Assembly (NCBI GenBank): GCA_044220545.1
Contig: JBGAQX010000048.1
Coordinates: 1 to 22,422, forward strand
DNA from: Fen-999 sp044220545
Lineage (GTDB): Bacteria; Pseudomonadota; Gammaproteobacteria; Burkholderiales; Rhodocyclaceae
Direction of reading: 5' to 3'
Length of the DNA stretch: 22,422 bases
Shown here: one piece after another, positions 14,843 through 22,422 of the stretch
Layout of the letters: each line of letters opens with the position of its first letter
Numbering within the stretch: position 1 is the stretch's first letter
Notes under the pieces: generated by a model
The model's input: the letters and a program-made list of their open reading frames with translations, nothing else
Told to the model about the DNA's origin: nothing
Databases searched by the model: none
Translations under genes and position numbers: made by a program

Positions 14843-14867
14843 GAAGCTCTTTCGATGACAAACGGGC

Positions 14868-14897
14868 GGTATATGGGAATGGTCGGCGGGGAATCAA
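14868..14897 (-). promoter_or_regulatory. Candidate promoter for the cnoX operon
   Basis: On the minus strand TTGATT (14897-14892) and TATACC (14873-14868) are separated by 18 bp. Each matches sigma-70 consensus at 4 of 6 positions. The predicted start would lie about 20 bp before the cnoX ATG. Support is sequence similarity only. Confidence 0.4.
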
Positions 14898-14924
14898 GTG
14901 GCCGGGGGGAAATGAGCCTGGCCG

Positions 14925-14930
14925 TATAAT
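14925..14930 (+). promoter_or_regulatory. purL -10 box
   Basis: A perfect TATAAT lies 57 bp upstream of the purL ATG in an otherwise GC-rich spacer. No good -35 box is found at 16-18 bp, so an activator or alternative contact may help. I see no PurR-type operator. The purL ATG lacks a clear Shine-Dalgarno. Confidence 0.45.
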
Positions 14931-14986
14931 TATGCCCTTATTGGCCTGCTGGCCGCCCTTCCCCTTTGCCCCCGGCGCATTCCGCT

Positions 14987-17900
14987 ATGTCCAAGGTCCT
15001 CAAGTTGCGCGGCGCTGCCGCATTTTCCACCACCCGGCTGGCCCGTCTGCTGGAAACCGCCCGGCAGGCCGTCCCCGCGCTCACTAAGTTGGCGGCCGAA
15101 CACTGGTATTTTGTCGAGTGCGACGGCGATCTGAATGCCGCCGAGATGGCCCGGCTCAAGGATCTGCTGGGAGTTCCCGCCCAATTGCCGGCCGAACCGG
15201 CCGGCCCGTCTGCCCAATTGCTGTTGGTGACGCCCCGGCTGGGCACCATTTCCCCCTGGTCTTCGAAGGCCACCGACATCGCCCACAACTGCGGCTTTGG
15301 CCAAGTGCGGCGGATCGAGCGCGGTACCGCCTTTCATGCCATCGGCGGCGACCGCCAGGCGCTGGCGGCCAGGCTGCATGACCGCATGACCGAGTCGGTG
15401 CTGGCCGGTGTCGATGAGGCCGAGTCTTTGTTTCGCCACGTCGCGCCGCAGCCGCTTTCCAGCGTCGACCTGCTCGCCGGTGGTCGGGTGGCGCTGGTGG
15501 CGGCCAATGCCGATCTGGGTCTGGCCCTATCCGACGACGAGATCGACTATCTGGTCGACAACTTCACCAAGATCGGCCGCAATCCGACCGACGTCGAACT
15601 GATGATGTTCGCCCAGGCCAATTCCGAACATTGCCGGCACAAGATTTTCAACGCCTCATGGACGGTGGACGGTCTGGAGCAGCCACTGTCGCTGTTCGGC
15701 ATGATCCGCGAGAGCCACAAGGCGCATCCGCAAGGCACGGTGGTTGCCTATTCGGACAATGCCTCGGTGATCGAGGGCGCGCCGACCAGACGCTTCCTGC
15801 CCGGCGCGGCGGGCGCCTATGGTTATCGTGAAGAACTGACGCACATCCTGGCCAAGGTGGAAACGCACAATCATCCGACGGCGATTTCGCCCTTTCCCGG
15901 GGCCGCCACCGGCTCCGGCGGCGAGATCCGCGACGAGGGTGCCACGGGTCGTGGCTCGAAGCCGAAGGCCGGACTGTGCGGCTTCTCGGTTTCCGACCTG
16001 AATATCCCCGGCTACGCCCAGCCGTGGGAATCCGCTTACGGCAAGCCGGAACGGATCGCCTCGGCACTCGACATCATGATCGAGGGACCGATCGGCGCGG
16101 CGGCCTTCAACAACGAGTTCGGCCGGCCCAACCTGGCCGGTTACTTCCGCACGCTGGAGCAGCAATTCAACGGCGAAATGCGCGGCTACCACAAGCCGAT
16201 CATGATTGCCGGCGGCGTCGGCAACATCGCCGACCGCGACGCCTTCAAGATCGAATTTCCCACCGGTACGCTGCTGATCCAGTTGGGCGGGCCGGGCATG
16301 CTGATCGGCCTGGGGGGCGGCGCCGCCTCGTCTATGGCCACCGGCACCAACACCGCTGACCTCGATTTCGCTTCGGTGCAGCGCGGCAACCCGGAAATGC
16401 AGCGGCGTGCGCAGGAAGTCATCGACAGGTGCTGGCAGATGGGCGACGGCAATCCGATCCTGGCCATTCACGATGTCGGCGCCGGCGGCATTTCCAACGC
16501 CATGCCGGAACTGGCGAACGACGCCGGGCGCGGCGCCCGCTTCGAACTGCGTGAAGTGCCGAGCGAAGAGTCGGGCATGTCGCCGCGCGAAATCTGGTCG
16601 AACGAAGCGCAGGAGCGCTATGTGCTGGCCATCGCGCCCGAGCGGCTGGACGAATTTCGCGCGCTTTGCGAGCGTGAGCGCTGCCCCTTCGCGGTGCTCG
16701 GCGAAGCGACCGCCGAGCGGCAACTGGTGGTCAATGACCGGCACTTCGGCAACAAGGCGGTCGACATGCCGATGGAAGTGCTGCTCGGCAAGCCGCCGCG
16801 CGTGCATCGGAACGCGACGCGCCAGTCGGTCGCCATGCCCGCGCTCGATGTGGTCAGCATTGATCTGAAGGACGCCGCCTATCGCTTGCTGCGCCTCCCC
16901 TCTGTGGCAAGCAAGAATTTCCTGATTACCATCGGCGATCGCAGCGTTGGCGGCATGACCGCCCGCGACCAGATGGTCGGCCCCTGGCAGGTACCGGTGG
17001 CCGACGTGGCGGTGACCACGATGGGCTTCGAGACGATGCTCGGCGAGTGTTTCGCCATGGGCGAGCGGACGCCCATCGCCCTGCTGAATGCGCCGGCCTC
17101 TGGTCGGATGGCGGTCGGCGAGGCGATCACCAACCTGGCGGCCGCCCAGATTGGCCATATCGGCCAGATCAAGCTGTCGGCCAACTGGATGGCGGCCGCG
17201 GGCCACGGCGTGGAAGACGCCGCGCTGTTCGACACCGTCAAGACCGTCGGCACGGAGTTTTGCCCCAGCCTCGGCGTCTCGATTCCGGTGGGCAAGGATT
17301 CGCTGTCCATGCGCACCCGCTGGGAAGAAGACGGCAAACAGAAGCAGGTGATTGCGCCGCTGTCCCTGATCGTCACCGCCTTCGCGCCCTGTGCCGATGT
17401 CCGGCAGACCCTCACCCCGCAGCTGCGCCGCGACGACGAGAAGGGTGAAACCGAGCTGATCCTGATCGACCTCGGGCAGGGTAGGAACCGCCTCGGCGGC
17501 TCGGCGCTGGCGCAGGTTTATGGGGTTTCCGGCGACGTGCCGCCGGATGCCGACGCGGCGCTTCTCAAGGCCTTCTTCGCCGTCGTCCAGCACCTCAATC
17601 GCGCCGGCATCATCCTGGCGTACCACGACCGCTCCGACGGCGGCCTGTTCGCCACCGTCTGCGAAATGAGTTTCGCCGCGCGTCTCGGCGTGTCGCTGAA
17701 TCTCGACACACTTTGCTACGACGAGTTGATGAACGACGTCGACGGTATCGAGCGATTCCCCGAGGTGGTCGATGGGCGCATGCGCGACCGGTTGATCGCC
17801 GCCCTGTTCAACGAGGAACTCGGCGCGGTGATCCAGGTGCTGCGCGACGATCGGCCGACGGTGATGCAGGCGCTGCGCGATGCCGGCCTCGGCGCTTGCG

Positions 17901-18904
17901 CCCACATGATCGGCACGCTCAACAAGCGTGACGAAATTCGCGTCTGGCGCAATGCCAAGCTGGCCTTCGGCGCCACGCGGAGCGACCTGCAACGCGCCTG
18001 GAGCGAAGTCAGCCACCAAGTTGCCCGCCTGCGCGACGACGCGGCCTGTGCCGACGAGGAGTTCGAGTCGCTGCTCGACGCCGCCGATCCTGGCCTGTCG
18101 GTGGCGCCGACCTTCGAACCCGCCGCGCCCTACGTCGGGACCGGCGCCCGGCCCAGAATGGCGATTCTGCGCGAGCAGGGCGTGAACGGCCAGGTGGAGA
18201 TGGCGGCCGCCTTCGACCGCGCCGGCTTCGCCAGTGTCGATGTGCACATGTCCGACCTGCAGACCGGCCGCGTCAGCCTGGCCGACTTCAAGGGCCTGGT
18301 CGCCTGCGGCGGTTTTTCCTACGGCGACGTGCTCGGCGCCGGCCAGGGCTGGGCCAAGTCGATTCTCTTCAATGATCGGCTGCGCGACCATTTCGCCGCC
18401 TTCTTCAATCGGCCAGACGCCTTCGCGCTGGGCGTCTGCAACGGCTGCCAGATGATGAGCAACCTGGCCGGCATCATCCCCGGCGCGGCCGCCTGGCCGA
18501 CCTTTCACCGCAATCGCTCCGAGCAGTTCGAGGCGCGCTTCGTCATGGTCGAGATTCCCCAGTCGCCGTCGATCTTCTTCACCGGCATGGCCGGCTCGCG
18601 CCTGCCCATTGTCGTATCGCACGGCGAGGGTCAAGCGACCTTCGCGGGTTCCCGCGATCAAGCCCTGGTGGCGATGCGCTACGTGGACAATCGCGGCGCG
18701 CCAGCCGCGACCTATCCTTTCAACCCGAACGGCTCCCCAGACGGTATCACCGGCCTGACCACCGCCGACGGCCGCTTCACCATCATGATGCCCCACCCCG
18801 AGCGGATCTTCCGCACCGCGCAGATGTCCTGGCATCCGGACGGTGCTGGCGAGGATAGCCCCTGGATGAGCATGTTCCACAATGCAAGGCGGTGGGTGGG
18901 GTAG
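14987..18904 (+). CDS. purL: Phosphoribosylformylglycinamidine synthase PurL
   Basis: 1305 residues, the usual length of the single-chain gammaproteobacterial/betaproteobacterial enzyme. It converts FGAR, glutamine and ATP to FGAM in purine synthesis. An N-terminal PurS-like domain (MSKVLKLRGAAAFS) is followed by two AIR-synthase-like halves, with MMFAQANSEHCRHKIFNA, KVETHNHPTAISPFPGAATGSGGEIRDEGATGRGSKPKAGL and HDVGAGGISNAMPEL, and a C-terminal glutamine amidotransferase with catalytic C1151 (LGVCNGCQMM), H1270 and E1272 (MPHPERIFR). I start at ATG 14987 because family members begin MSKVL; an in-frame codon seven residues earlier adds nothing homologous. It is divergent from cnoX. No terminator is visible after the stop, so transcription may run into the island that follows. 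Confidence 0.98.
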   Translation: MSKVLKLRGAAAFSTTRLARLLETARQAVPALTKLAAEHWYFVECDGDLNAAEMARLKDLLGVPAQLPAEPAGPSAQLLLVTPRLGTISPWSSKATDIAHNCGFGQVRRIERGTAFHAIGGDRQALAARLHDRMTESVLAGVDEAESLFRHVAPQPLSSVDLLAGGRVALVAANADLGLALSDDEIDYLVDNFTKIGRNPTDVELMMFAQANSEHCRHKIFNASWTVDGLEQPLSLFGMIRESHKAHPQGTVVAYSDNASVIEGAPTRRFLPGAAGAYGYREELTHILAKVETHNHPTAISPFPGAATGSGGEIRDEGATGRGSKPKAGLCGFSVSDLNIPGYAQPWESAYGKPERIASALDIMIEGPIGAAAFNNEFGRPNLAGYFRTLEQQFNGEMRGYHKPIMIAGGVGNIADRDAFKIEFPTGTLLIQLGGPGMLIGLGGGAASSMATGTNTADLDFASVQRGNPEMQRRAQEVIDRCWQMGDGNPILAIHDVGAGGISNAMPELANDAGRGARFELREVPSEESGMSPREIWSNEAQERYVLAIAPERLDEFRALCERERCPFAVLGEATAERQLVVNDRHFGNKAVDMPMEVLLGKPPRVHRNATRQSVAMPALDVVSIDLKDAAYRLLRLPSVASKNFLITIGDRSVGGMTARDQMVGPWQVPVADVAVTTMGFETMLGECFAMGERTPIALLNAPASGRMAVGEAITNLAAAQIGHIGQIKLSANWMAAAGHGVEDAALFDTVKTVGTEFCPSLGVSIPVGKDSLSMRTRWEEDGKQKQVIAPLSLIVTAFAPCADVRQTLTPQLRRDDEKGETELILIDLGQGRNRLGGSALAQVYGVSGDVPPDADAALLKAFFAVVQHLNRAGIILAYHDRSDGGLFATVCEMSFAARLGVSLNLDTLCYDELMNDVDGIERFPEVVDGRMRDRLIAALFNEELGAVIQVLRDDRPTVMQALRDAGLGACAHMIGTLNKRDEIRVWRNAKLAFGATRSDLQRAWSEVSHQVARLRDDAACADEEFESLLDAADPGLSVAPTFEPAAPYVGTGARPRMAILREQGVNGQVEMAAAFDRAGFASVDVHMSDLQTGRVSLADFKGLVACGGFSYGDVLGAGQGWAKSILFNDRLRDHFAAFFNRPDAFALGVCNGCQMMSNLAGIIPGAAAWPTFHRNRSEQFEARFVMVEIPQSPSIFFTGMAGSRLPIVVSHGEGQATFAGSRDQALVAMRYVDNRGAPAATYPFNPNGSPDGITGLTTADGRFTIMMPHPERIFRTAQMSWHPDGAGEDSPWMSMFHNARRWVG

Positions 18905-19030
18905 AAGAAGCCGCATCTACGTTAGAACTGGTCGGTTTGGATAGGTTGAGAGATTTAATGGCAGCGCATCGCGCTAAATTTCACTAGGTTTGCGAAATGC
19001 ACTGAAGCCTCCGTCCCTATAGGGTTGGGA
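18905..19030 (+). promoter_or_regulatory. Spacer after purL with two inverted repeats
   Basis: This AT-richer spacer marks the left edge of the island. AGCGC-ATC-GCGCT (18963-18975) and the perfect decamer palindrome CCCTATAGGG (19015-19024) both lie upstream of the nuclease-like gene. The decamer contains the AGGG that would serve as ribosome site for the GTG at 19031, so a protein bound there could block translation or late initiation. No convincing sigma-70 promoter with proper spacing was found. Confidence 0.35.
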
Positions 19031-19621
19031 GTGTCATCTAATAGCTACAGCGTACCCATGGCAGCTGAAAGCACTTTCGTCGAAATAGCCAAGACCTTCA
19101 TAGCGAAGGACTTGCATGCACTGTCTCTCAAGGTCGAGAGAGGGGCCGTGCTTTTGTATCAAGTCACTGTCGACAATTATCTGAGAGTGATGGGCGAAGA
19201 TCAGATACGCCATCCAAAGCGTGGAGACTCCGCGTTTCAGACCGATCTATGCATCTTCGAGGAGAGGTCGGAAGATATCTGGTTACCTCGCGTCGTGCTT
19301 GAATTCAAGACAAGCATTACCACACACGATGTTTTGACATACAGCGCTAAGGCTGCAAAACACAAACAGATCTATCCATATCTACGTTATGGCCTCGTGG
19401 CCTCTGATGAAGATCGCGTCCCCGGCCGCTTCTTTACTCACAACGAGGCACTTGATTTCTGTCTGTCACTCCGAGGACTCAGTGACGAATCGACCCGCGC
19501 CACGCTGATGCAGCTGCTGAACGACGAATTGGACTGTTCCCGCCAGCTTGAGAACATCGCGTTTGGCAAAGGTGGTGCCCGCGTGTTTCGCACCCAGGTC
19601 GTTGTCGCAAATGCGCTCTAA
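19031..19621 (+). CDS. PD-(D/E)XK nuclease-like protein, putative toxin or restriction-type enzyme
   Basis: 196 residues from the GTG at 19031, preferred because AGGG lies 6 nt upstream; ATG at 19058 and TTG at 19025 are alternatives. The centre reads FQTDLCIFEERSEDIWLPRVVLEFKTSI..., that is D72, then a hydrophobic strand ending E91-F-K93, the D...(E)xK signature of the PD-(D/E)XK nuclease fold. A helix with YSAKAAKHK (104-112) and a strand YPYLRYGLV follow, as in restriction-endonuclease-like folds. No named family was recognised. GC content and codon use are lower than in purL and relA, suggesting acquisition. The last 11 nt overlap the start of the next gene, an antitoxin-like 90-residue protein, so the two form a unit. 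The active site is inferred from motif spacing only. Confidence 0.65.
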   Translation: MSSNSYSVPMAAESTFVEIAKTFIAKDLHALSLKVERGAVLLYQVTVDNYLRVMGEDQIRHPKRGDSAFQTDLCIFEERSEDIWLPRVVLEFKTSITTHDVLTYSAKAAKHKQIYPYLRYGLVASDEDRVPGRFFTHNEALDFCLSLRGLSDESTRATLMQLLNDELDCSRQLENIAFGKGGARVFRTQVVVANAL

Positions 19622-19883
19622 TAAGAGCAAGGCTAATCCAACCACCGACGACGACCTGCGAGTCGAATACAGCCGTGAGGACTTCGGCGACATGGTGCGC
19701 GGCAAATATGCGAAACGCTGCAAGGACGCGTCGAATGTGGTCGTCCTCGATCCGGAAGTGCAAAAGGCGTTTCCCAACACTCAAGCTGTGAACGATGCGC
19801 TGCGCGGGTTGTTGGAATTGGCCCGTTCGACCGGTCTTGCCGCCCGCACGACACGTACTTCCCGCAAGCGGGTGGTCGGGTGA
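19611..19883 (+). CDS. Small antitoxin-like protein (VRGKY motif family)
   Basis: 90 residues from ATG 19611; the frame is open further upstream inside the nuclease gene but only this part looks like protein of the family. The core DDLRVEYSREDFGDMVRGKYAKR...NVVVLDPEVQKAFPNTQAVNDALRGLLELA matches a widespread family of small uncharacterised proteins, often annotated as hypothetical and often found beside toxin-like genes. The LDPEV-x3-FP-x3-AVN-x-ALR block suggests a ribbon-helix-helix-like or dimerising helix end. A basic Arg-rich tail follows. The 11-nt overlap with the nuclease-like gene implies co-translation. Acting as antitoxin or regulator for that gene is inference. No separate ribosome site is visible. 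Confidence 0.7.
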   Translation: MRSNKSKANPTTDDDLRVEYSREDFGDMVRGKYAKRCKDASNVVVLDPEVQKAFPNTQAVNDALRGLLELARSTGLAARTTRTSRKRVVG

Positions 19884-19909
19884 CTGGTCCATGAACTTAT
19901 CTCGAACCC

Positions 19910-20236
19910 ATGAAGACGGCCATTTCCATTCCCGATCCAGTGTTCCAGGCGGCTAATGCACCGGCAGCGCGGTTGCGGGTTTCGCGCAGCGAGTTGATCG
20001 CCCGGGCGGTGTCCAACTATGTGATGCAACACGACGATACGGCCGTCACCCGGCGGCTCGATGAAATCCATGGCGTTTCCAGCGTGCAGCCTGATCCCGA
20101 TCTGGTCCGGGCGCAGGCCTGCCTGTTGCGTGACGAAGGCTGGTCCAACATGGCGCTTGCCGTCGCGCCCGGCAATGTGTCGCTGACACCTCGGCAAAGC
20201 AGTCTGCCGCGAGGCTTGATTCGCGTGTCGAGATAG
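19910..20236 (+). pseudogene. MazE-type RHH antitoxin fused to a MazF/PemK toxin fragment
   Basis: Residues 1-78 are a ribbon-helix-helix antitoxin of the MazE/PemI type: MKTAISIPDPVFQAAN, RLRVSRSELIARAVSNYV, VTRRLDEIHG and the usual C-terminal end LLRDEGW. Normal relatives stop near this Trp. Here the frame runs straight on (79-108) into SNMALAVAPGNVSLTPRQSS and LPRGLIRVSR, which corresponds to the internal MazF/PemK segment of the form (T)SN-x2-LA-x-APGNV-x-L...LP(K/R)DSV-x-NVSQ. The first half of the toxin, including its catalytic entry, and everything after the NVSQ-like motif are missing. An internal deletion has therefore joined antitoxin to a toxin scrap. The RHH part could still bind DNA or neutralise related toxins. 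The TAG stop is 3 nt before the relA ATG. Confidence 0.75.
20144..20236 (+). pseudogene. MazF/PemK toxin remnant
   Basis: About 30 codons encode the middle strand region of a MazF/PemK toxin (SN..LA..APGNV.L..R.S.LP.....VS), in frame with the antitoxin. The amino-terminal roughly 45-50 residues and the carboxy-terminal half are absent, so no toxin activity is expected. Identification is by motif recall, not by alignment. Confidence 0.7.
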
Positions 20237-20239
20237 GCG

Positions 20240-22422
20240 ATGGTTTCGGTCGTCCACTCACTCTCCGACGCTGGTATCGATGACGTAGCCCTGAGCCGTC
20301 TGGAAGCGGGCTTGCCGGACGAGGCGCGGGGCGTGCTCGACCAAGCGCTGGAGTTGGCGGCCGGGCTTTATGCCGGCGAGCAGCTGGGTACCGGCGAGGA
20401 CATTTTGCCGCATGCGGTGGGTATGGCGCTGCAACTGGCGGGTCAGAATCTGGATGTCGATTCGCGGTTGGCGGCGCTGCTGTTCGCCGTGGGCGACTAT
20501 CTGCCGGAGTGGCGCGACACGCTGACCGCGCGGTTCGGCGCGCCGGTGGCGGCCCTGGTGGATAACTTGTATCGGCTCAAGGGCCTGCGGCCATTGACCG
20601 AGGCGGCGAGCGGGCAACGGTCGGGGCAGGGCGCCGCGACGGCGCCGGGGAGCGCGGACTTCAAGGCGCAGGCGGAGATTCTGCGCAAAATGCTGCTGGC
20701 CATGGCCGACGACATTCGCGTCGTGCTGCTGCGCCTGGCATCGCGCACCCAGACGCTGCGCTGGTTCACCGACCACGACACGCCGGCGCGGCGCGACCTG
20801 GCGCGGGAGAGCCTGGAAATCTACGCGCCGCTGGCCAATCGGCTGGGCGTCTGGCAGATGAAGTGGGAAATCGAGGACTTGTCGTTCCGCTTCATCGAGC
20901 CGGAGACTTACAAGCGCATCGCCAAGAAGCTCGACGAGAAGCGCGTCGAGCGCGAGGGCTTCATCGACACGGCCATCGCCCGACTGAAGGACGAAATGCG
21001 CCAGGCCGGCATCGAGGCCGAGGTCTATGGCCGGCCCAAGCACATCTACAGCATCTGGAACAAGATGCGCGCCAAGGATCTCGACTTCGAGGAGGTCTAT
21101 GACGTGCGCGCCCTGCGCATCATCGTCGACGAGGTGCGCGACTGCTACACGGCGCTGGGCATCGTGCATGCGCTCTGGCAGCCGATCCACGGCGAGTTCG
21201 ACGACTATATTTCGCACCCCAAGGGCAACTTTTACCGCAGCCTGCATACCGCCGTCACGGCCGAGGACGGCCGCGCGGTGGAAGTGCAGATCCGCACCCG
21301 CGAGATGCATCGCCATGCCGAACTGGGCGTGGCGGCGCACTGGCGCTACAAGGAAGCCGGGGCCCCGGCCAAGGCCGAATCGGCCTACGACGAAAAGATC
21401 GCCTGGCTGCGCCAGTTGTTGTCCTGGCGCGACGAGATCACCGATTCGGCGGCCTGGGTCGAGCAGTTCAAGCGCGCGTCGCTCGACGATACCATTTACG
21501 TACTGACGCCGCAGGGGCGGGTGATCGACCTGCCCAAGGGCTCCACGGCGGTCGATTTCGCCTACCGGCTGCATACCGATGTCGGCCACCGTTGCCGGGG
21601 GGCCAAGGTCGACGGCCATCTGGTGCCGCTGAACACGCCGCTGGCCAACGGCCAGCGGGTCGAGATCGTCACGGCCAAGACCGGCGGACCCTCGCGCGAC
21701 TGGCTGACTCCGGGTTACCTGCACTCGCCCCGCGCCCGGCAGAAGGTCAAGGTCTGGTTTGCCGCCCAGCAGGAACAGGAGATGCTGGCGCAAGGTCGCG
21801 CCTTCGTGGCCAAGGAACTTCAGCGCGACGGCCAGACCCAGGCGAACCAGGAAGATCTGGCGCACAAGCTCGGCTTCAAGGACACCGACGCCTTGTTCCT
21901 GGCGGCGGCGCGCGGCGACGTCGGCCCGCGGGCGATTCTGGTCGCCCTGCGCGGCGAGGCGGCGGAGGTCGAGCCCGATGCCGAGATCCTTACCAGGAAA
22001 AGTCGGGTCGGCGAGAGTCGGATCCTGGTGGTCGGCGTGGACAAGCTCCTGACCCAGCTCGGCCAATGCTGCAAGCCGGTGCCGCCCGATGCCGTGGCCG
22101 GTTTCGTCACCCGCGGTCGTGGCGTCTCGGTGCATCGGCGCGATTGCGCCAACTTCCGCAACATGGCGGCGAGGAATCCGGAGCGGGTGATCGAGGCCCA
22201 GTGGGGTGGCAAGCAGGACGGCGTCTATGCCACCGATCTGCTGGTCGAGGCGAACGATCGCCAGGGCCTGCTGCGGGATATTTCGGACATCCTGTCGAAG
22301 GAAAGGATCAACGTCACCGCCGTGAACACGTTGTCGAAGGGCGGTACGGCGCGCATGGCCTTCACGGTGGAACTGGCCAATGCCGGCCAGTTGCAGCGGG
22401 TGCTGAGTCTGGTCGGCGAGGT
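20240..22422 (+). CDS. relA: GTP pyrophosphokinase RelA ((p)ppGpp synthetase), 3' end outside window
   Basis: 727 complete codons are present; by comparison with the roughly 740-residue family only the last few residues are missing. The hydrolase domain is degenerate (HAVGMALQLAG..., with AALLFAVGDY where SpoT has the His-Asp pair), marking a RelA-type synthetase. Synthetase motifs are VYGRPKHIYSIWNKM (from Y263), EFDDYISHPKGNFYRSLHT (acidic E319-D321-D322, the EXDD form of RelA) and EVQIRTREMHRHAELGVAAHWRYKE. A TGS domain starts at about 416 (DTIYVLTPQGRVIDLPKGST); a cysteine-containing zinc-finger-like region with C610, C611 and RRDC follows, and an ACT domain from about 663. It makes pppGpp on stalled ribosomes. 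The ATG is 3 nt after the MazE-MazF relic, with only a weak AGG before it, so its native upstream region may have been replaced. Confidence 0.96.
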   Translation, partial: MVSVVHSLSDAGIDDVALSRLEAGLPDEARGVLDQALELAAGLYAGEQLGTGEDILPHAVGMALQLAGQNLDVDSRLAALLFAVGDYLPEWRDTLTARFGAPVAALVDNLYRLKGLRPLTEAASGQRSGQGAATAPGSADFKAQAEILRKMLLAMADDIRVVLLRLASRTQTLRWFTDHDTPARRDLARESLEIYAPLANRLGVWQMKWEIEDLSFRFIEPETYKRIAKKLDEKRVEREGFIDTAIARLKDEMRQAGIEAEVYGRPKHIYSIWNKMRAKDLDFEEVYDVRALRIIVDEVRDCYTALGIVHALWQPIHGEFDDYISHPKGNFYRSLHTAVTAEDGRAVEVQIRTREMHRHAELGVAAHWRYKEAGAPAKAESAYDEKIAWLRQLLSWRDEITDSAAWVEQFKRASLDDTIYVLTPQGRVIDLPKGSTAVDFAYRLHTDVGHRCRGAKVDGHLVPLNTPLANGQRVEIVTAKTGGPSRDWLTPGYLHSPRARQKVKVWFAAQQEQEMLAQGRAFVAKELQRDGQTQANQEDLAHKLGFKDTDALFLAAARGDVGPRAILVALRGEAAEVEPDAEILTRKSRVGESRILVVGVDKLLTQLGQCCKPVPPDAVAGFVTRGRGVSVHRRDCANFRNMAARNPERVIEAQWGGKQDGVYATDLLVEANDRQGLLRDISDILSKERINVTAVNTLSKGGTARMAFTVELANAGQLQRVLSLVGE

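Noticed and set aside
15656..18916. Minus-strand frame of 1086 codons opposite purL.
   Set aside because: Antisense artefact with His/Arg/Gly-rich composition; purL is unambiguous.
18921..18927. GTTAGAA after purL as a possible second integron core.
   Set aside because: No stem-loop with paired arms or matching RYYYAAC box nearby, so the similarity is limited to a heptamer.
18905..18960. Possible sigma-70 promoter (TTGGAT and TTTAAT) for the island.
   Set aside because: Spacing is 11 bp, too short for a working promoter.

Overview
The window reads as a GC-rich, gene-dense chromosome segment of a betaproteobacterium, most like the Rhodocyclales (Azoarcus/Dechloromonas/Accumulibacter relatives). 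This rests on overall gene content (RmuC, an AddAB-like repair pair, a YciB-YciI-BolA-parvulin run, single-chain PurL of about 1300 residues, RelA) and strong G/C preference at third codon positions. No rRNA, tRNA or CRISPR array was seen.

Layout. (1) 1-746 is an AT-richer accessory patch. It holds a small membrane-protein gene on the minus strand followed by a 70-bp element with the architecture of an integron attC recombination site, then a cluster of TGTCG repeats. (2) 737-1120 (-) is a conserved small protein of unknown function, divergent from rmuC (1280-2503, +). (3) 2552-9589 (+) is a tight operon: a 25-codon membrane microprotein with a strong Shine-Dalgarno, an AddB-like nuclease, an AddA-like helicase-nuclease, and an NYN-LOTUS putative RNase, each coupled to the next by a 3-nt gap or an overlap. 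(4) 9635-10170 (+) is a toxin-antitoxin pair with its own candidate promoter and operator, followed 2 nt later by a cytosolic 5'-nucleotidase (10173-11075). (5) 11081-14842 (-) runs cnoX, yciB, yciI, bolA and a secreted parvulin, then an intrinsic terminator, then mtfA. (6) purL (14987-18904, +) is divergent from cnoX. (7) 18905-20239 is a small, lower-GC island between purL and relA. It carries a PD-(D/E)XK-like nuclease gene overlapping a 90-residue antitoxin-like gene, then a MazE-type antitoxin fused in frame to an internal scrap of a MazF/PemK toxin. (8) relA starts 3 nt after that relic and runs off the right edge.

Working together: the 2.5-9.6 kb block is a DNA-end processing and recombination-repair operon with a putative RNA-acting nuclease attached. 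The minus-strand block combines proteostasis (CnoX, parvulin), envelope/division (YciB) and stress/Fe-S (BolA) functions. Selfish modules have settled in at least three intergenic positions: the attC cassette, the RelE/ParE-type pair, and the nuclease/antitoxin plus broken MazEF cluster directly in front of the stringent-response synthetase. The best leads are the attC site with its canonical extrahelical-base geometry, the overlapping nuclease/antitoxin-like pair, the MazE-MazF relic abutting relA, the microprotein leading the repair operon, and the AddB-like protein that lacks two expected Fe-S cysteines.
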